Assembly: GCA_034439755.1 (NCBI GenBank)
Contig: JAWXAZ010000121.1
Span: forward strand, 29,593-93,592
Origin: B1 sp034439755
Lineage (GTDB): Bacteria > Bacteroidota > Bacteroidia > UKL13-3
Reading direction: 5' to 3'
Length of the DNA: 64,000 nt
The notes below the pieces were generated by a model. It was not told the DNA's origin, ran no database searches, and saw only the letters and a program-made list of their open reading frames with translations. The position numbers and the translations under genes were made by a program. Of this stretch, positions 37,200 through 46,950 are shown in pieces; within the stretch, counting starts at the first letter, position 1, and every line of letters starts with the position of its first letter.

Positions 37200-38438
37200 T
37201 TGATTAATTACAACCAATTTAAACTGGATAATGGGCTTACTGTTATCCATCATTTTGATGATTCTACGCAGTTATGTGCGCTGAATATCCTTTATAACGT
37301 AGGCTCCAGAGACGAAGATCCATCCAAAACGGGATTTGCACACTTGTTTGAACACCTCATGTTTGGGGCTTCAACGCATGTAAAAGAGTTCGATGTTGAA
37401 TTGCAAATAGCTGGCGGAGAAAGCAATGCTTTTACGAGCAACGACATAACCAACTATTATGTAACGTTGCCAGCAAACAATATTGAAACCGGATTTTGGT
37501 TGGAGAGCAGCCGCATGCTTAGCTTAGATTTTAACCAAAAAAGTCTGAATGTTCAGAAAAATGTGGTGATAGAGGAGTTTAAGGAGCGCTATCTCAATCA
37601 GCCTTACGGCGATGTTTGGTTGCATGTTCTTCCTTTAGCATATCAAAAGCACCCTTACAACTGGCCTACTATTGGAAAAGAAATAGCTCATATTGAGCAG
37701 GTTAACTTGGATCAGGTTAAAGATTTTTTCTTTAACTACTACGCTCCAAATAATGCGATATTGGTTCTTGCGGGCAAGATTAGTTTGGAAGAAACGAAGC
37801 GACTTTCAGAAAAGTGGTTCGGGCCAATTGAAAGAAGAGGGACACAAAGAAATCCATACGAGCAAGAGCCGGTTCAGACCGAAGCTAGAAGCAAACACAT
37901 ATACAACGATGTGCCTTTAGATTTGTTGGTTAAAGCCTACCACATGGGGGGCAGATTAGACGCTGATTATTATTCGTGCGATTTGCTTTCTGATATTTTG
38001 GGGTCTGGGAAATCTGCGCGATTTTATAATCGCTTGGTAAAAGAGCGACATTTGTTTAGTGAACTCGATACTTATATTAGTGGTGATGCCGATCCTGGCT
38101 TGTTTTTAATTGAGGGAAAACTGATGAAGGGTGTCAGTTTTGAAGTGGCAGAACTGGCCATTTTAGAGGAGTTAGAATTTTTAAAAAACAATCCAATTGA
38201 TCCAAATGAATTGACCAAGGTTTTGAATAAAACTGAAACCAATATTCGCTTTGGGGATTTGAGCCTTTTGAATAGGGCTATGAAGCTGGCTTTTGCAGAG
38301 TTTCTAGGCGATTTAAGCCTCGCAAACACCGAAATTGACCACTATCTAAGCGTAACAACAGATTCGCTCTTAGAGGTTTCAAAATCGATGTTCGTTGAGA
38401 GCAATTGTTCCACTTTATATTATCACGCCAAAATATGA
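37200..38438 (+). CDS. M16 (pitrilysin-family) zinc peptidase, catalytic-type
   Basis: A 412-residue M16 peptidase with the inverted zinc motif HLFEHLMFG (HxxEH) and the downstream Glu in NVVIEEFKERYLNQPYG. The start is TTG at 37200, since no in-frame ATG precedes the conserved LDNGLTVIHHFDD segment. It overlaps the next gene (ATGA). Paired M16 proteins, one with and one without the zinc site, usually act together as a heterodimer on peptides. Confidence 0.9.
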   Translation: MINYNQFKLDNGLTVIHHFDDSTQLCALNILYNVGSRDEDPSKTGFAHLFEHLMFGASTHVKEFDVELQIAGGESNAFTSNDITNYYVTLPANNIETGFWLESSRMLSLDFNQKSLNVQKNVVIEEFKERYLNQPYGDVWLHVLPLAYQKHPYNWPTIGKEIAHIEQVNLDQVKDFFFNYYAPNNAILVLAGKISLEETKRLSEKWFGPIERRGTQRNPYEQEPVQTEARSKHIYNDVPLDLLVKAYHMGGRLDADYYSCDLLSDILGSGKSARFYNRLVKERHLFSELDTYISGDADPGLFLIEGKLMKGVSFEVAELAILEELEFLKNNPIDPNELTKVLNKTETNIRFGDLSLLNRAMKLAFAEFLGDLSLANTEIDHYLSVTTDSLLEVSKSMFVESNCSTLYYHAKI

Positions 38439-39712
38439 TTTTAGATAGAAATATTGCGCCTGCATTTCATGCGGTTAAATCGCTAAACTTTCCAGACTAT
38501 CACACCTATGAAGTAAGAGATGGGCTATTGTTATACGGTTTAAATGCTGGCACACAAGAGGTTATTAGGTTAGACTTAATATTTAACGCGGGATTAATTA
38601 AGCAAATCAGCTTAGCACAATCGGCATTTACGGCTAGCATGTTAAGCGAGGGCACCTCTCACAAGAGTGCGAAGGATCTTGCAGAGGCCTTAGATTATTA
38701 TGGCTCCTATTTTCAAACCCGCAACAATGCAGACGATGCCGTTGCTACGCTATACTGTTTAGAAAAACACTTAAGTAAGTGCTTGCCTTTGTTTATTGAG
38801 GCGCTAACCGATTCGATATTTCCTGAAAAGGAATTACAGATTCAAAAGAAGAATAGCATTCAGAAACTAATGGTTAATGAAAAGAAAAACAGCTATTTGT
38901 GTAAGAAAAGTTACTATGCAAACATGTATGGCAAAGAGCACCCGTATTCTTCTTTTAGCACTAAAGAATCGATAGAAGCCGTTAACAGGGAATCGCTGCA
39001 AAGCTTTTATTCTAGCAACTATATACTGGGTTTAAAATACCTGATGATATCTGGGAAATACAAAGATGAAATTATAAATCAGATTATAGAGGAAATGAGG
39101 AGTACGCCCTTTCAATTAGACTCTTCTGAAAACCTCGACATACAAGGCAAGAGCAATCAAGGAAAACATTTCATTGAAAAAAACGACTCAGTTCAATCGG
39201 CCATTAGAATAGGCAAGCAAAGCATTTCTAGGTCGCACCCAGAGTTTAGAAAACTACAGTTTCTTAACCTAATTTTTGGCGGATATTTTGGATCAAGATT
39301 AATGAAAAATATCAGGGAAGACAAAGGCCTTACCTATGGTATTTATTCCGTTATTGAGCCAAATTTAATAGGCTCTTCTTGGTATATTGACTCTGATATA
39401 AACACAAAAAACAGGAGTCTGGGCTTAGAGGAAATCTACAAGGAGATGGCCAAGATTAGGGAGGAGCTAATTCCTGAGGCAGAAATTGAAACAGCTCGAA
39501 ACTACTATCTAGGCTCGTTTCTTAGGAGTTTGGACGGACCCTTTTCATTGGCAGATCGCCTTAAAATACTAATCGATTATAAGTTGCCCAATACTTATTA
39601 CCCAGAATTTGTAGAAATATTAAACTCCCTTGGCGCAAAGGAGTTACAGGAACTTGCACAAAAATACTTCTCAGAGCAAAATATCGTTGAGGTAATAGTA
39701 GGTAAAAAGTGA
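38435..39712 (+). CDS. M16-family peptidase, non-catalytic partner
   Basis: A 426-residue M16-fold protein. It lacks HxxEH: the matching region reads FTASMLSEGTSHKSAKDLAE. The C-half motifs FGGYFGSRLMKNIREDKGLTYGIYS (RxxxGxxY-type loop) are intact, as in the substrate-binding partner subunits. The ATG at 38435 overlaps the previous stop (ATGA), and the next gene begins with GTG overlapping this stop. The three genes therefore form a tight operon. Confidence 0.88.
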   Translation: MILDRNIAPAFHAVKSLNFPDYHTYEVRDGLLLYGLNAGTQEVIRLDLIFNAGLIKQISLAQSAFTASMLSEGTSHKSAKDLAEALDYYGSYFQTRNNADDAVATLYCLEKHLSKCLPLFIEALTDSIFPEKELQIQKKNSIQKLMVNEKKNSYLCKKSYYANMYGKEHPYSSFSTKESIEAVNRESLQSFYSSNYILGLKYLMISGKYKDEIINQIIEEMRSTPFQLDSSENLDIQGKSNQGKHFIEKNDSVQSAIRIGKQSISRSHPEFRKLQFLNLIFGGYFGSRLMKNIREDKGLTYGIYSVIEPNLIGSSWYIDSDINTKNRSLGLEEIYKEMAKIREELIPEAEIETARNYYLGSFLRSLDGPFSLADRLKILIDYKLPNTYYPEFVEILNSLGAKELQELAQKYFSEQNIVEVIVGKK

Positions 39713-41433
39713 AAAAAATTCTCGTCATCATAATGCTCTCTCTCATGTCTGGAAATGTTATGGCCCAGAAAATAGTCTTTGCTAGAGTATGTAATGGTGG
39801 AAACAACAATAATCTTTATTGGCAAATTCATGCTAATGCCTGCATCATTGTAGGGAATTTAAAACTCTACTCGAAAGATGCGGATGCTTTGCCATTTTTT
39901 TTGTTGGATTCTGGAATTCTTGTGGCAAGTAAAACCTATAGCCACGTCAATGCTAATGTGCCCAGTACAAAAGACTGGAGCTACTTCTTCACCTACCAAA
40001 TAATTTGCGGAATTGACACAATTTTGGCATCAACAGATACCTTAAAAATAGATGATCAAAAACCTGACTCTACGATCTTAGATTCGGTTAGCATTGATCC
40101 CATAACCAATTCGGTAATGCTGGGGTGGACATCAAACAAAACACCCGACTTTAGTTCCTATTATTTATACAATTATGACAGGGCTGATCCAAGATTAATT
40201 GAAAACTATAAAGACACGTTTTACGTTGACAACAGTACAATTAACCCAAAGTCAAAATCCTTAAGCTACGACATTACGAGTTCGGACAGTTGCGACAATA
40301 GGAAGGAATATGGCAATTACCAGCATAAAACAATCTGCCTAAAAGGAAGCATAGACACATGCGAGAATAAGATAAGCCTAAATTGGAATGCATATGTTGG
40401 GTGGCCAGTAAGAGTATATGAGCTTTACCGCAGAATTAACGGAAATACTTTTCAATTGGTAGATTCATTTGCTTCATCGGTGTTATCATTTAATGAAAAC
40501 ATTAATATGGTAAATACAAAAGTGGAATACTTTGTAAGGGCAAGAAAACTTGGTGTGCCCCATTCTTCGTCTAGTTCCAACATGTCGAGTCTATTCAACA
40601 CTGGCTTTTCAATAAACCCATTTGACACAAAAATTTCTTATGTGAGCAACAATATTGGCAATAATATAGAAGTTAAGGTTGAAAGAAACCCCTTATCTAA
40701 CTATTTAAGCATAGACCTATATAGAATAAGTGAGGCAATGTTTCCTGTATTGGCCCATAGTTTTGCTAGTACAGAGTCGGTCTATATTGACAATGATGCT
40801 ATCAACACGCTTAAGCACACATACTATCTTATGAGCAGAAACATGTGTGGGATAATAACGGACACGAGCGAACTGTCAAACAACATCGTCTTAAAATTAT
40901 CTGACCTAAACAGCCAACTGGGTCTAAATTGGGGTCCCTATTTCACGTGGAACACCGGCGTTAAAGAATATATAATTTACAGATCATCAGGAAGTACTGT
41001 AGCTGAGGCGAGCAATTTCGTGGCATTGTCCAATAGTGCAATTGATACAATATACATAGACGATAAGGGTGCTCTTGGGGCCTATTGCTACTATATAAAT
41101 GCCATTGAGAATGCCGGTTCAAACACAAGTCAGAGTAACAAAGTATGCTACATCAAGACAGGAAACATATACTACCCTAACGCTATTGTTCCCAATGGGG
41201 TAAATAATATTTTCAACTTTATTGGCGATGGAATAGACCTTTCTAAAAGCTCGTTTCAAGTATATAATAGGTGGGGGCAATTAGAGTATAATACAGAGAG
41301 CATGTCTTTAGGCTGGAAAGGAATAAACAACGCGGGCCAAGATATCCCTGGCGATGTTCTTTTCTTTACTGCACAGATAAGACAGGGCACAGAAACAGTA
41401 AATATTAAGGGGAATATAACCATAATAAGATAA
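39709..41433 (+). CDS. Type IX-secreted protein with Fn3-like domains and a type B C-terminal domain
   Basis: A 574-residue exported protein with a GTG start overlapping the previous stop codon. A signal peptide (residues 1-19, ending VMAQ) is followed by several fibronectin-like beta domains (WNAYVGWPVRVYELYRR and LNWGPYFTWNTGVKEYIIYR are repeat starts). The C-terminal 90 residues match the gliding-motility-associated type B sorting domain: YYPNAIVPNGVNNIFNF, then VYNRWGQLEY, then GWKGINNAGQDIPGDVLFFT. It should be exported through the T9SS and held at the cell surface. A weak parS-like site lies inside it (40939-40954). Confidence 0.85.
   Translation: MKKILVIIMLSLMSGNVMAQKIVFARVCNGGNNNNLYWQIHANACIIVGNLKLYSKDADALPFFLLDSGILVASKTYSHVNANVPSTKDWSYFFTYQIICGIDTILASTDTLKIDDQKPDSTILDSVSIDPITNSVMLGWTSNKTPDFSSYYLYNYDRADPRLIENYKDTFYVDNSTINPKSKSLSYDITSSDSCDNRKEYGNYQHKTICLKGSIDTCENKISLNWNAYVGWPVRVYELYRRINGNTFQLVDSFASSVLSFNENINMVNTKVEYFVRARKLGVPHSSSSSNMSSLFNTGFSINPFDTKISYVSNNIGNNIEVKVERNPLSNYLSIDLYRISEAMFPVLAHSFASTESVYIDNDAINTLKHTYYLMSRNMCGIITDTSELSNNIVLKLSDLNSQLGLNWGPYFTWNTGVKEYIIYRSSGSTVAEASNFVALSNSAIDTIYIDDKGALGAYCYYINAIENAGSNTSQSNKVCYIKTGNIYYPNAIVPNGVNNIFNFIGDGIDLSKSSFQVYNRWGQLEYNTESMSLGWKGINNAGQDIPGDVLFFTAQIRQGTETVNIKGNITIIR
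40939..40954. promoter_or_regulatory. Weak parS-like site inside the T9SS gene
   Basis: TATTTCACGTGGAACA differs from the parS consensus TGTTTCACGTGAAACA at two positions. It lies in coding sequence about 0.9 kb from the better sites. Confidence 0.4.
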
Positions 41434-41866
41434 GTGAGGATATGTCTGTAAAAGAATCTGTCGATATTACAATCAATTAAAATAGACAAAGCATTAGATG
41501 AGCTGCATAAAGGTTTGATAAGTTATTAGGAGACAGTAGAACAAGGAAAATGGGGTGTTTATTAGTTAAAGACAAGTTATGGTTCGTGTTCAATCTTATA
41601 AACTTAAGAGAATAGGGGCCGTATTGTTTCCTATAGATAAAACAATCCATTATCACAAATTTAAGAGGCGGGTAATTATATTCATTGATGGCCCTTGTTG
41701 TTTGTATTAATAATAAACGGAATAACAATATTGTAGTGGCCTTTAGTTAAAAGAAATAAGATGCGGTGGATTCAACAATAATTTAAATTGGTTTGGTGAT
41801 GGGCGCGGTTATAAAATGGGTCAGGAGCGTGTATTATAAAGAGAAATGGCGTTGAAAATAAGGTAG

Positions 41867-41882
41867 TGTTCCACGTGGAATG
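41867..41882. promoter_or_regulatory. parS-like ParB-binding site 1
   Basis: TGTTCCACGTGGAATG holds the perfect 12-bp palindrome TTCCACGTGGAA and matches the parS core. Confidence 0.7.
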
Positions 41883-41902
41883 GCAAATAGCAAAAACCAA
41901 AC

Positions 41903-41918
41903 TGTTCCACGTGGAATG
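41903..41918. promoter_or_regulatory. parS-like ParB-binding site 2
   Basis: TGTTCCACGTGGAATG, the same 16-mer as site 1, repeated 36 bases downstream. Confidence 0.7.
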
Positions 41919-42043
41919 GTAAAACTTTTAGTGGCTATAGGTTAATGGTGTAAGTAATGATTAATTAGAAAACAATTGCTATTATATGGTATCAAAACAA
42001 ATTTCTATTGTTCATTGGCACACACTTAAAGAAAGGATAAAAC

Positions 42044-42469
42044 ATGATAGTGACAATAACGTTTAATAATATAAAGAAGGTTGTGAGCCTAAATAAAACC
42101 AAAACTAAGTTGTGGCTTATGAGCGTTTCGATGTCACACAAGGCGGAGATAAAAGAATTAAGTTTTAACTTCTGCTCAGATGAATATATTCTTGAAATGA
42201 ACAAGGAGCATTTAAACCATGATTATTACACAGACATAATAACATTCGACATGGGCGAGCCTGGTGGGGCAATTGAAGGGGATATTTATATTAGTATAGA
42301 CAGGGTAAAGGAGAATGCAAAACTAAATAACACAAAGTATGACATGGAACTAAATAGGGTAATGGCACATGGGCTCCTACATCTTATAGGTTTTCAGGAT
42401 AAAACTATAGACCAACAAAAAGAGATGCGGTTGGCAGAAGACGGGGCCTTAAAACTTCTAATTGCCTAG
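42044..42469 (+). CDS. ybeY: rRNA maturation endoribonuclease YbeY
   Basis: A 141-residue single-strand-specific metallo-RNase for 16S rRNA 3'-end processing. The zinc motif MAHGLLHLIGFQDK gives H109, H113 and D119; the third ligand is Asp where many families have His, as I recall for Bacteroidetes. YTDIITFDM (residues 62-70) is the second family motif. It precedes a parS-like site and mnmG, a neighbourhood often found close to replication origins. Confidence 0.93.
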   Translation: MIVTITFNNIKKVVSLNKTKTKLWLMSVSMSHKAEIKELSFNFCSDEYILEMNKEHLNHDYYTDIITFDMGEPGGAIEGDIYISIDRVKENAKLNNTKYDMELNRVMAHGLLHLIGFQDKTIDQQKEMRLAEDGALKLLIA

Positions 42470-42483
42470 TTTCACGTGAAACA
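42468..42483. promoter_or_regulatory. parS site 3, near-perfect
   Basis: AGTTTCACGTGAAACA matches TGTTTCACGTGAAACA at 15 of 16 positions; the inner 14 bases are a perfect palindrome. It overlaps the ybeY stop codon. Confidence 0.8.
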
Positions 42484-42572
42484 ATGATTTAATTAATTAG
42501 TTACAAGGCATTTAGGCTAGACTTGTATTAATGGGTGGTTACCTCTAATTTTGCCTGCAAATAAAATAAAAA

Positions 42573-44438
42573 ATGTTTAAAGAATACGATGTGATAGTAG
42601 TGGGGGCGGGCCACGCGGGTTGTGAGGCGGCAGCGGCGGCGGCGAACCTTGGTTCTTCTGTTTTACTCATCACAATGGATATGAATAAAATTGCCCAGAT
42701 GAGCTGTAACCCTGCAATGGGAGGAATAGCAAAGGGACAAATTGTAAGAGAAATTGATGCCATCGGTGGGTATTCGGGAATAGTGTCTGATAAATCTACA
42801 ATACAATTTAGAATGCTGAACAGGTCTAAAGGCCCTGCTATGTGGAGTCCCAGAACACAAAATGACAGAATGATGTTTAGTCAGTTTTGGAGAGAGTTTT
42901 TGGAACAAACGCCTAATGTAGATTTCTGGCAAGACATGGTTACATCTCTCATTGTAGACAATGGTAAACTTACTGGTGTAAGAACTGGCATGGGACAAGA
43001 AATAAAATCTAAGTCGGTGGTGCTTACAAATGGTACATTTCTAAACGGAATCATTCATATTGGCAAGAAACAATTTGGTGGGGGCAGAATAGGTGAAAAA
43101 TCGGCATCCGGTATTACAGAACAGCTTGTTGAATTGGGCTTTGAATCTGGTAGAATGAAAACCGGTACTCCACCAAGAATAGATGGAAGAAGCCTCGACT
43201 ATACCAAAATGGAAAGACAAGAGGGAGATGAACATCCAGAAAAATTCTCTTACTCTAAAAAAACCAGTCCCATTACAAATCAAAGGTGCTGTTGGATAAC
43301 CTATACCAATTCGGCTGTTCACGATATTCTAAAAACAGGATTCGAAGACTCCCCAATGTATGCAGGAAGAATTAAAGGTCTGGGACCAAGATATTGCCCA
43401 TCGATAGAAGATAAAATAAATCGTTTTGCCGAGCGTGATAGGCATCAAATTTTCGTAGAGCCTGAAGGATGGAATACTGTGGAGATCTATGTAAATGGGT
43501 TTTCCACCTCCTTACCAGACCATATTCAAAACAAGGCAATGAAATTAATTCCTGGTTTTGAAAATGCAAAAATGTTCAGACCAGGATATGCAATAGAATA
43601 TGACTATTTTCCACCTACCCAATTGAGTTTAACCCTTGAGACCTTGCTTGTGGAAAACCTCTATTTTGCTGGACAAATAAATGGCACCACTGGATATGAA
43701 GAAGCAGCTTGTCAGGGTTTAATGGCAGGTATAAATGCACACTTAAAAATCAATGAAAAGGATGCATTTGTGTTAGGGAGATCAGAAGCCTATATTGGCG
43801 TTCTGATAGACGATTTGGTGAATAAAGGAACAGATGAGCCATACCGAATGTTTACCTCTAGGGCTGAATATAGGTTGATGTTAAGACAAGATAATGCCGA
43901 CATTAGACTAACACAAAAATCGCATGCTATAGGATTGGCATCAGACCAAATGCTTCAAGATGTAGAAAAGAAGATAGAACAAACAAAAACAGTGGTAGAT
44001 TACTTTATAAAAACATCTATAACACCACAAGAGGCTAATCCCCTTTTAACTTCATTAGGAACCACGCCATTGCCTCAAAACTATAAATTACATCAGATTA
44101 TAAGCAGGCCACAGATAGGAATTAAACAAATGGCCGAAAATTGGCCTACCGTATCAAAAATAACGCATTACTTAACTGATGAGGTAATACTTCAAGCAGA
44201 AGTATTAATGAAATACGAGGGCTATCTTGAAAAAGAAAAACTATTGGTAGACAAAATGAGCCGATTGGAAGACTTTGTAATTCCAGAATCATTTGATTAT
44301 CTGACAGTTAAGTCAATTTCAATTGAAGCAAGAGAAAAACTAAAAAAACAGAGACCAAAAACCCTTGGCCAAGCTTCCAGAATTAGTGGCATTTCTCCTT
44401 CAGATGTATCCATACTTATGGTGCATTTGGGCAGATAA
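42573..44438 (+). CDS. mnmG: tRNA uridine-34 carboxymethylaminomethyl modification enzyme MnmG
   Basis: FAD-dependent partner of MnmE for xnm5U34 modification. The protein is 621 residues with the dinucleotide fold YDVIVVGAGHAGCEAAAAAA, signature CNPAMGGIAKGQIVREIDA, GTPPRIDGRSL, GTTGYEEAACQGLMAG and TSRAEYRLMLRQDNAD. All are standard. mnmG (gidA) is next to oriC in many bacteria. Here it lies directly behind parS sites 1-3. Confidence 0.97.
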   Translation: MFKEYDVIVVGAGHAGCEAAAAAANLGSSVLLITMDMNKIAQMSCNPAMGGIAKGQIVREIDAIGGYSGIVSDKSTIQFRMLNRSKGPAMWSPRTQNDRMMFSQFWREFLEQTPNVDFWQDMVTSLIVDNGKLTGVRTGMGQEIKSKSVVLTNGTFLNGIIHIGKKQFGGGRIGEKSASGITEQLVELGFESGRMKTGTPPRIDGRSLDYTKMERQEGDEHPEKFSYSKKTSPITNQRCCWITYTNSAVHDILKTGFEDSPMYAGRIKGLGPRYCPSIEDKINRFAERDRHQIFVEPEGWNTVEIYVNGFSTSLPDHIQNKAMKLIPGFENAKMFRPGYAIEYDYFPPTQLSLTLETLLVENLYFAGQINGTTGYEEAACQGLMAGINAHLKINEKDAFVLGRSEAYIGVLIDDLVNKGTDEPYRMFTSRAEYRLMLRQDNADIRLTQKSHAIGLASDQMLQDVEKKIEQTKTVVDYFIKTSITPQEANPLLTSLGTTPLPQNYKLHQIISRPQIGIKQMAENWPTVSKITHYLTDEVILQAEVLMKYEGYLEKEKLLVDKMSRLEDFVIPESFDYLTVKSISIEAREKLKKQRPKTLGQASRISGISPSDVSILMVHLGR

Positions 44439-44455
44439 TTTCTTTATTTTGTAAA

Positions 44456-45355
44456 GTGGAAATACTAGAAACCTGTCCTGTTTGTGGAGACAAGCATTTT
44501 AAGAAGCTACTCGATTGCAAAGATTACGTAGCCAGCGGCGAATCATTTACTGTGGTAGCATGTGCAAAGTGCACTTTGCAATTTACAAATCCTAGACCAG
44601 ATGAAACGGAAATAGGAAGATATTACCAATCTGATAGGTATATATCACATTCTGGAACCGATAAATCTGAGTTGGGCGTAACCTATAGAATTTATGATTT
44701 AGTTCGAAATTATAGCATTGGGAGCAAGCTAAAAACGATAAAATCATACCATAAATCAGGAAAATTGTTAGACTTAGGATGCGGACTAGGTTACTTTCTA
44801 AATGGCGTAAAAGAAGATAGCGTATTTGAAGCAGAGGGAGCAGATATTTCCGAAGAAGCCATTCAATACGTTGATAAAGAATTTGGTATAAAAGTTATTC
44901 CTGAATTATCCTTAAAAGATATGCCGGCAAATACATACGATATCATTACCCAATGGCATGTGATGGAACATGTTCATAGGCTTGATGAAAGAATGAAAGA
45001 TTTAGGCAAGATGCTCAAAGCAGATGGAACCATGTTTATTGCAGTTCCAATTTCAAATTCTTACGATGCAAAACATTACAAAGAATATTGGGACGGTTAT
45101 GATGTGCCCAGACATTTGTACCACTTTAACAGAAAGAGTTTCAAACTTTTAATGGCAAATAATGGTTTTAGTGTGGTAGCAGAAAAGTCAATGATTTTTG
45201 ATGCTCCTTATATCTCCATGCGAAGTGAATATCACCAAAAAAATGCATTGGGATTTATAAAAGGTATATTCTGGGGTTTCATATCCACAATAAGTGCTGC
45301 AATAACTCACAATCATTCGAGCATCTTATTTGTGGTAAAGCACAGCAAAAAATGA
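44456..45355 (+). CDS. SAM-dependent methyltransferase with N-terminal zinc-ribbon-like motif
   Basis: A 299-residue protein with a GTG start (EILETCPVCGDKHFKKL). The N-terminal pairs CPVCG and CAKC suggest a metal knuckle. A class I methyltransferase follows with motif I LLDLGCGLGYFL (about residues 103-114) and WHVMEHVHRLDE. Substrate unknown; similar proteins act in cell-surface polysaccharide or pigment paths. Its stop overlaps the start of the next gene by four bases. Confidence 0.85.
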   Translation: MEILETCPVCGDKHFKKLLDCKDYVASGESFTVVACAKCTLQFTNPRPDETEIGRYYQSDRYISHSGTDKSELGVTYRIYDLVRNYSIGSKLKTIKSYHKSGKLLDLGCGLGYFLNGVKEDSVFEAEGADISEEAIQYVDKEFGIKVIPELSLKDMPANTYDIITQWHVMEHVHRLDERMKDLGKMLKADGTMFIAVPISNSYDAKHYKEYWDGYDVPRHLYHFNRKSFKLLMANNGFSVVAEKSMIFDAPYISMRSEYHQKNALGFIKGIFWGFISTISAAITHNHSSILFVVKHSKK

Positions 45356-46950
45356 AATTAATTAAATCTCCTTTCTATTGGGTCATATTTATACTCTTGG
45401 GTTGTGCGCAACAAGTGCCACCAAATGGCGGACTTAAAGATGAAATTCCACCAAAAATAATTGGTTCGAGGCCTGCTAATAAAAGCATACACTTTGAATC
45501 AGATAAAATTGTTATAAAGTTTAACGAATACATACAGATTAAGGATCAAAATCAAATCATTATTTCGCCCTTACTTGAAGATAAACCCACTATAGAAGCA
45601 AATGGTAAGTCGATTGAAATAACATTTGGTAAAAATAAGCCAATAAAGAATACAACTTATACCATCAATTTTGGAAACAGCATAGTGGATGTAAATGAAG
45701 GCAATGTTTTGAGCAATACTTCCTACGTCTTTTCTACAGGAGACGTGCTTGATTCGAACAGAATAAGCGGCAATATTAAGGAGGCATATACACAAAAAAA
45801 TCAGAAGGATATAGTGATTGGATTATATCAAGTAACAAATTTTAATGACTCAATACTAAGTAAAAAATATCCTAACTACTTTGGCAAAACAAATGATTCG
45901 GGCGTATTTGTTATAGAGAATTTACCTACAGATAGTTTCTATTTAATTGCATTTAGTGATCAAAATTTAGATAACAAATATCAAAAGAATGAGGATGTCG
46001 CATTTGTAATTAATCCAATATATACTGCACTTACAGACATAAACATAAAACTCAATATATTTAAACCGAATCCACATTTAGACAATACTATCATAGACAG
46101 TTTGAGCAGGCAAAAAGGCAAATACCAATTTGCGGTGTATAGGCCAAACGACATTCAAATAAAACCTATTGGTAAAGCAACATATTATACCAATATTAGT
46201 AAAGGCAAGGCGGAAATAGATACCATTAATATTTATATTCCATCCTACGTTGATAGTACACAAGCCATATTAACTATTAACAAGATTGATACAAATTATA
46301 CCGTAATGGTACATACAAAATCTAAGAGCAAACTAACACCCTTTTACATACAAATTGAGAATCCAGAAAAGCCTGGTGATAGTATATTTATAAGAAGTAA
46401 TACTCCTATTGACACCATACTTACCTCACAAATCATGTTCATGGAGGATACGTTAAGAATTAAAAACATATATTTAAAACAAACCGATCACTTTAACTGG
46501 GTGCTATATTATCCATTTAAAGAGAACGTAGCATACCAAATCATCTTAAATGATAGTGCCATAATAAACAGTTTTAAACAGGCCAATACAAAAATAAATA
46601 ACACCTTTATTGGTAAAAGTTCCAAAGACTTTGGCAATGTTATTTTAAATATAAGCTCCATAAAGAAAAAAGGATATTTATTACAACTGGTAGAACAAAA
46701 CTCTGAAGAGAAGATAGTGGCACAATACAATTCACCTTTTGCTGATATACTTACAATTTGGAACCTAAAAGCAGGAAATTACCAGTTAAAATTGGTTCAG
46801 GATAAGAACCAAAATGGCATTTGGGACAACGGAAACTTTAAAAAAAGGATACAGCCTGAAGCTATTTACTACGATAACCAGACCATAACGGTAAAAGCAT
46901 ACTGGGACATTGAGCAAAGTGTAAACATAGAAAAGATTATAAATAATTAG
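45352..46950 (+). CDS. Lipoprotein with Ig-like (Big_5) domain
   Basis: A 532-residue lipoprotein (Cys18 in FILLGCAQQ). The first mature residues, QVPPNGGLKDEIPPKIIGSR, and the following beta domain (residues 30-130, ending NTSYVFSTGD) match the SbsA-type Ig-like domain found at the N-terminus of conserved Bacteroidetes lipoproteins. The rest is beta-rich with LDNKYQKNEDV, then DKNQNGIWDNGNF, a possible calcium loop. Function unknown, probably envelope. The start overlaps the methyltransferase stop. Confidence 0.85.
   Translation: MKLIKSPFYWVIFILLGCAQQVPPNGGLKDEIPPKIIGSRPANKSIHFESDKIVIKFNEYIQIKDQNQIIISPLLEDKPTIEANGKSIEITFGKNKPIKNTTYTINFGNSIVDVNEGNVLSNTSYVFSTGDVLDSNRISGNIKEAYTQKNQKDIVIGLYQVTNFNDSILSKKYPNYFGKTNDSGVFVIENLPTDSFYLIAFSDQNLDNKYQKNEDVAFVINPIYTALTDINIKLNIFKPNPHLDNTIIDSLSRQKGKYQFAVYRPNDIQIKPIGKATYYTNISKGKAEIDTINIYIPSYVDSTQAILTINKIDTNYTVMVHTKSKSKLTPFYIQIENPEKPGDSIFIRSNTPIDTILTSQIMFMEDTLRIKNIYLKQTDHFNWVLYYPFKENVAYQIILNDSAIINSFKQANTKINNTFIGKSSKDFGNVILNISSIKKKGYLLQLVEQNSEEKIVAQYNSPFADILTIWNLKAGNYQLKLVQDKNQNGIWDNGNFKKRIQPEAIYYDNQTITVKAYWDIEQSVNIEKIINN

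Larger units (their letters stand above)
41434..42043. other. Non-coding gap with parS-like sites
   Basis: About 610 bases with G over C on the + strand and no convincing gene. Two identical palindromic sites occur at 41867 and 41903, 36 bases apart. Nothing else is recognised. Confidence 0.55.

Noticed and set aside
41477..41728. A leftward 83-codon open frame beside the parS sites
   Set aside because: No recognisable features and no promoter; consistent with chance in AT-rich sequence.
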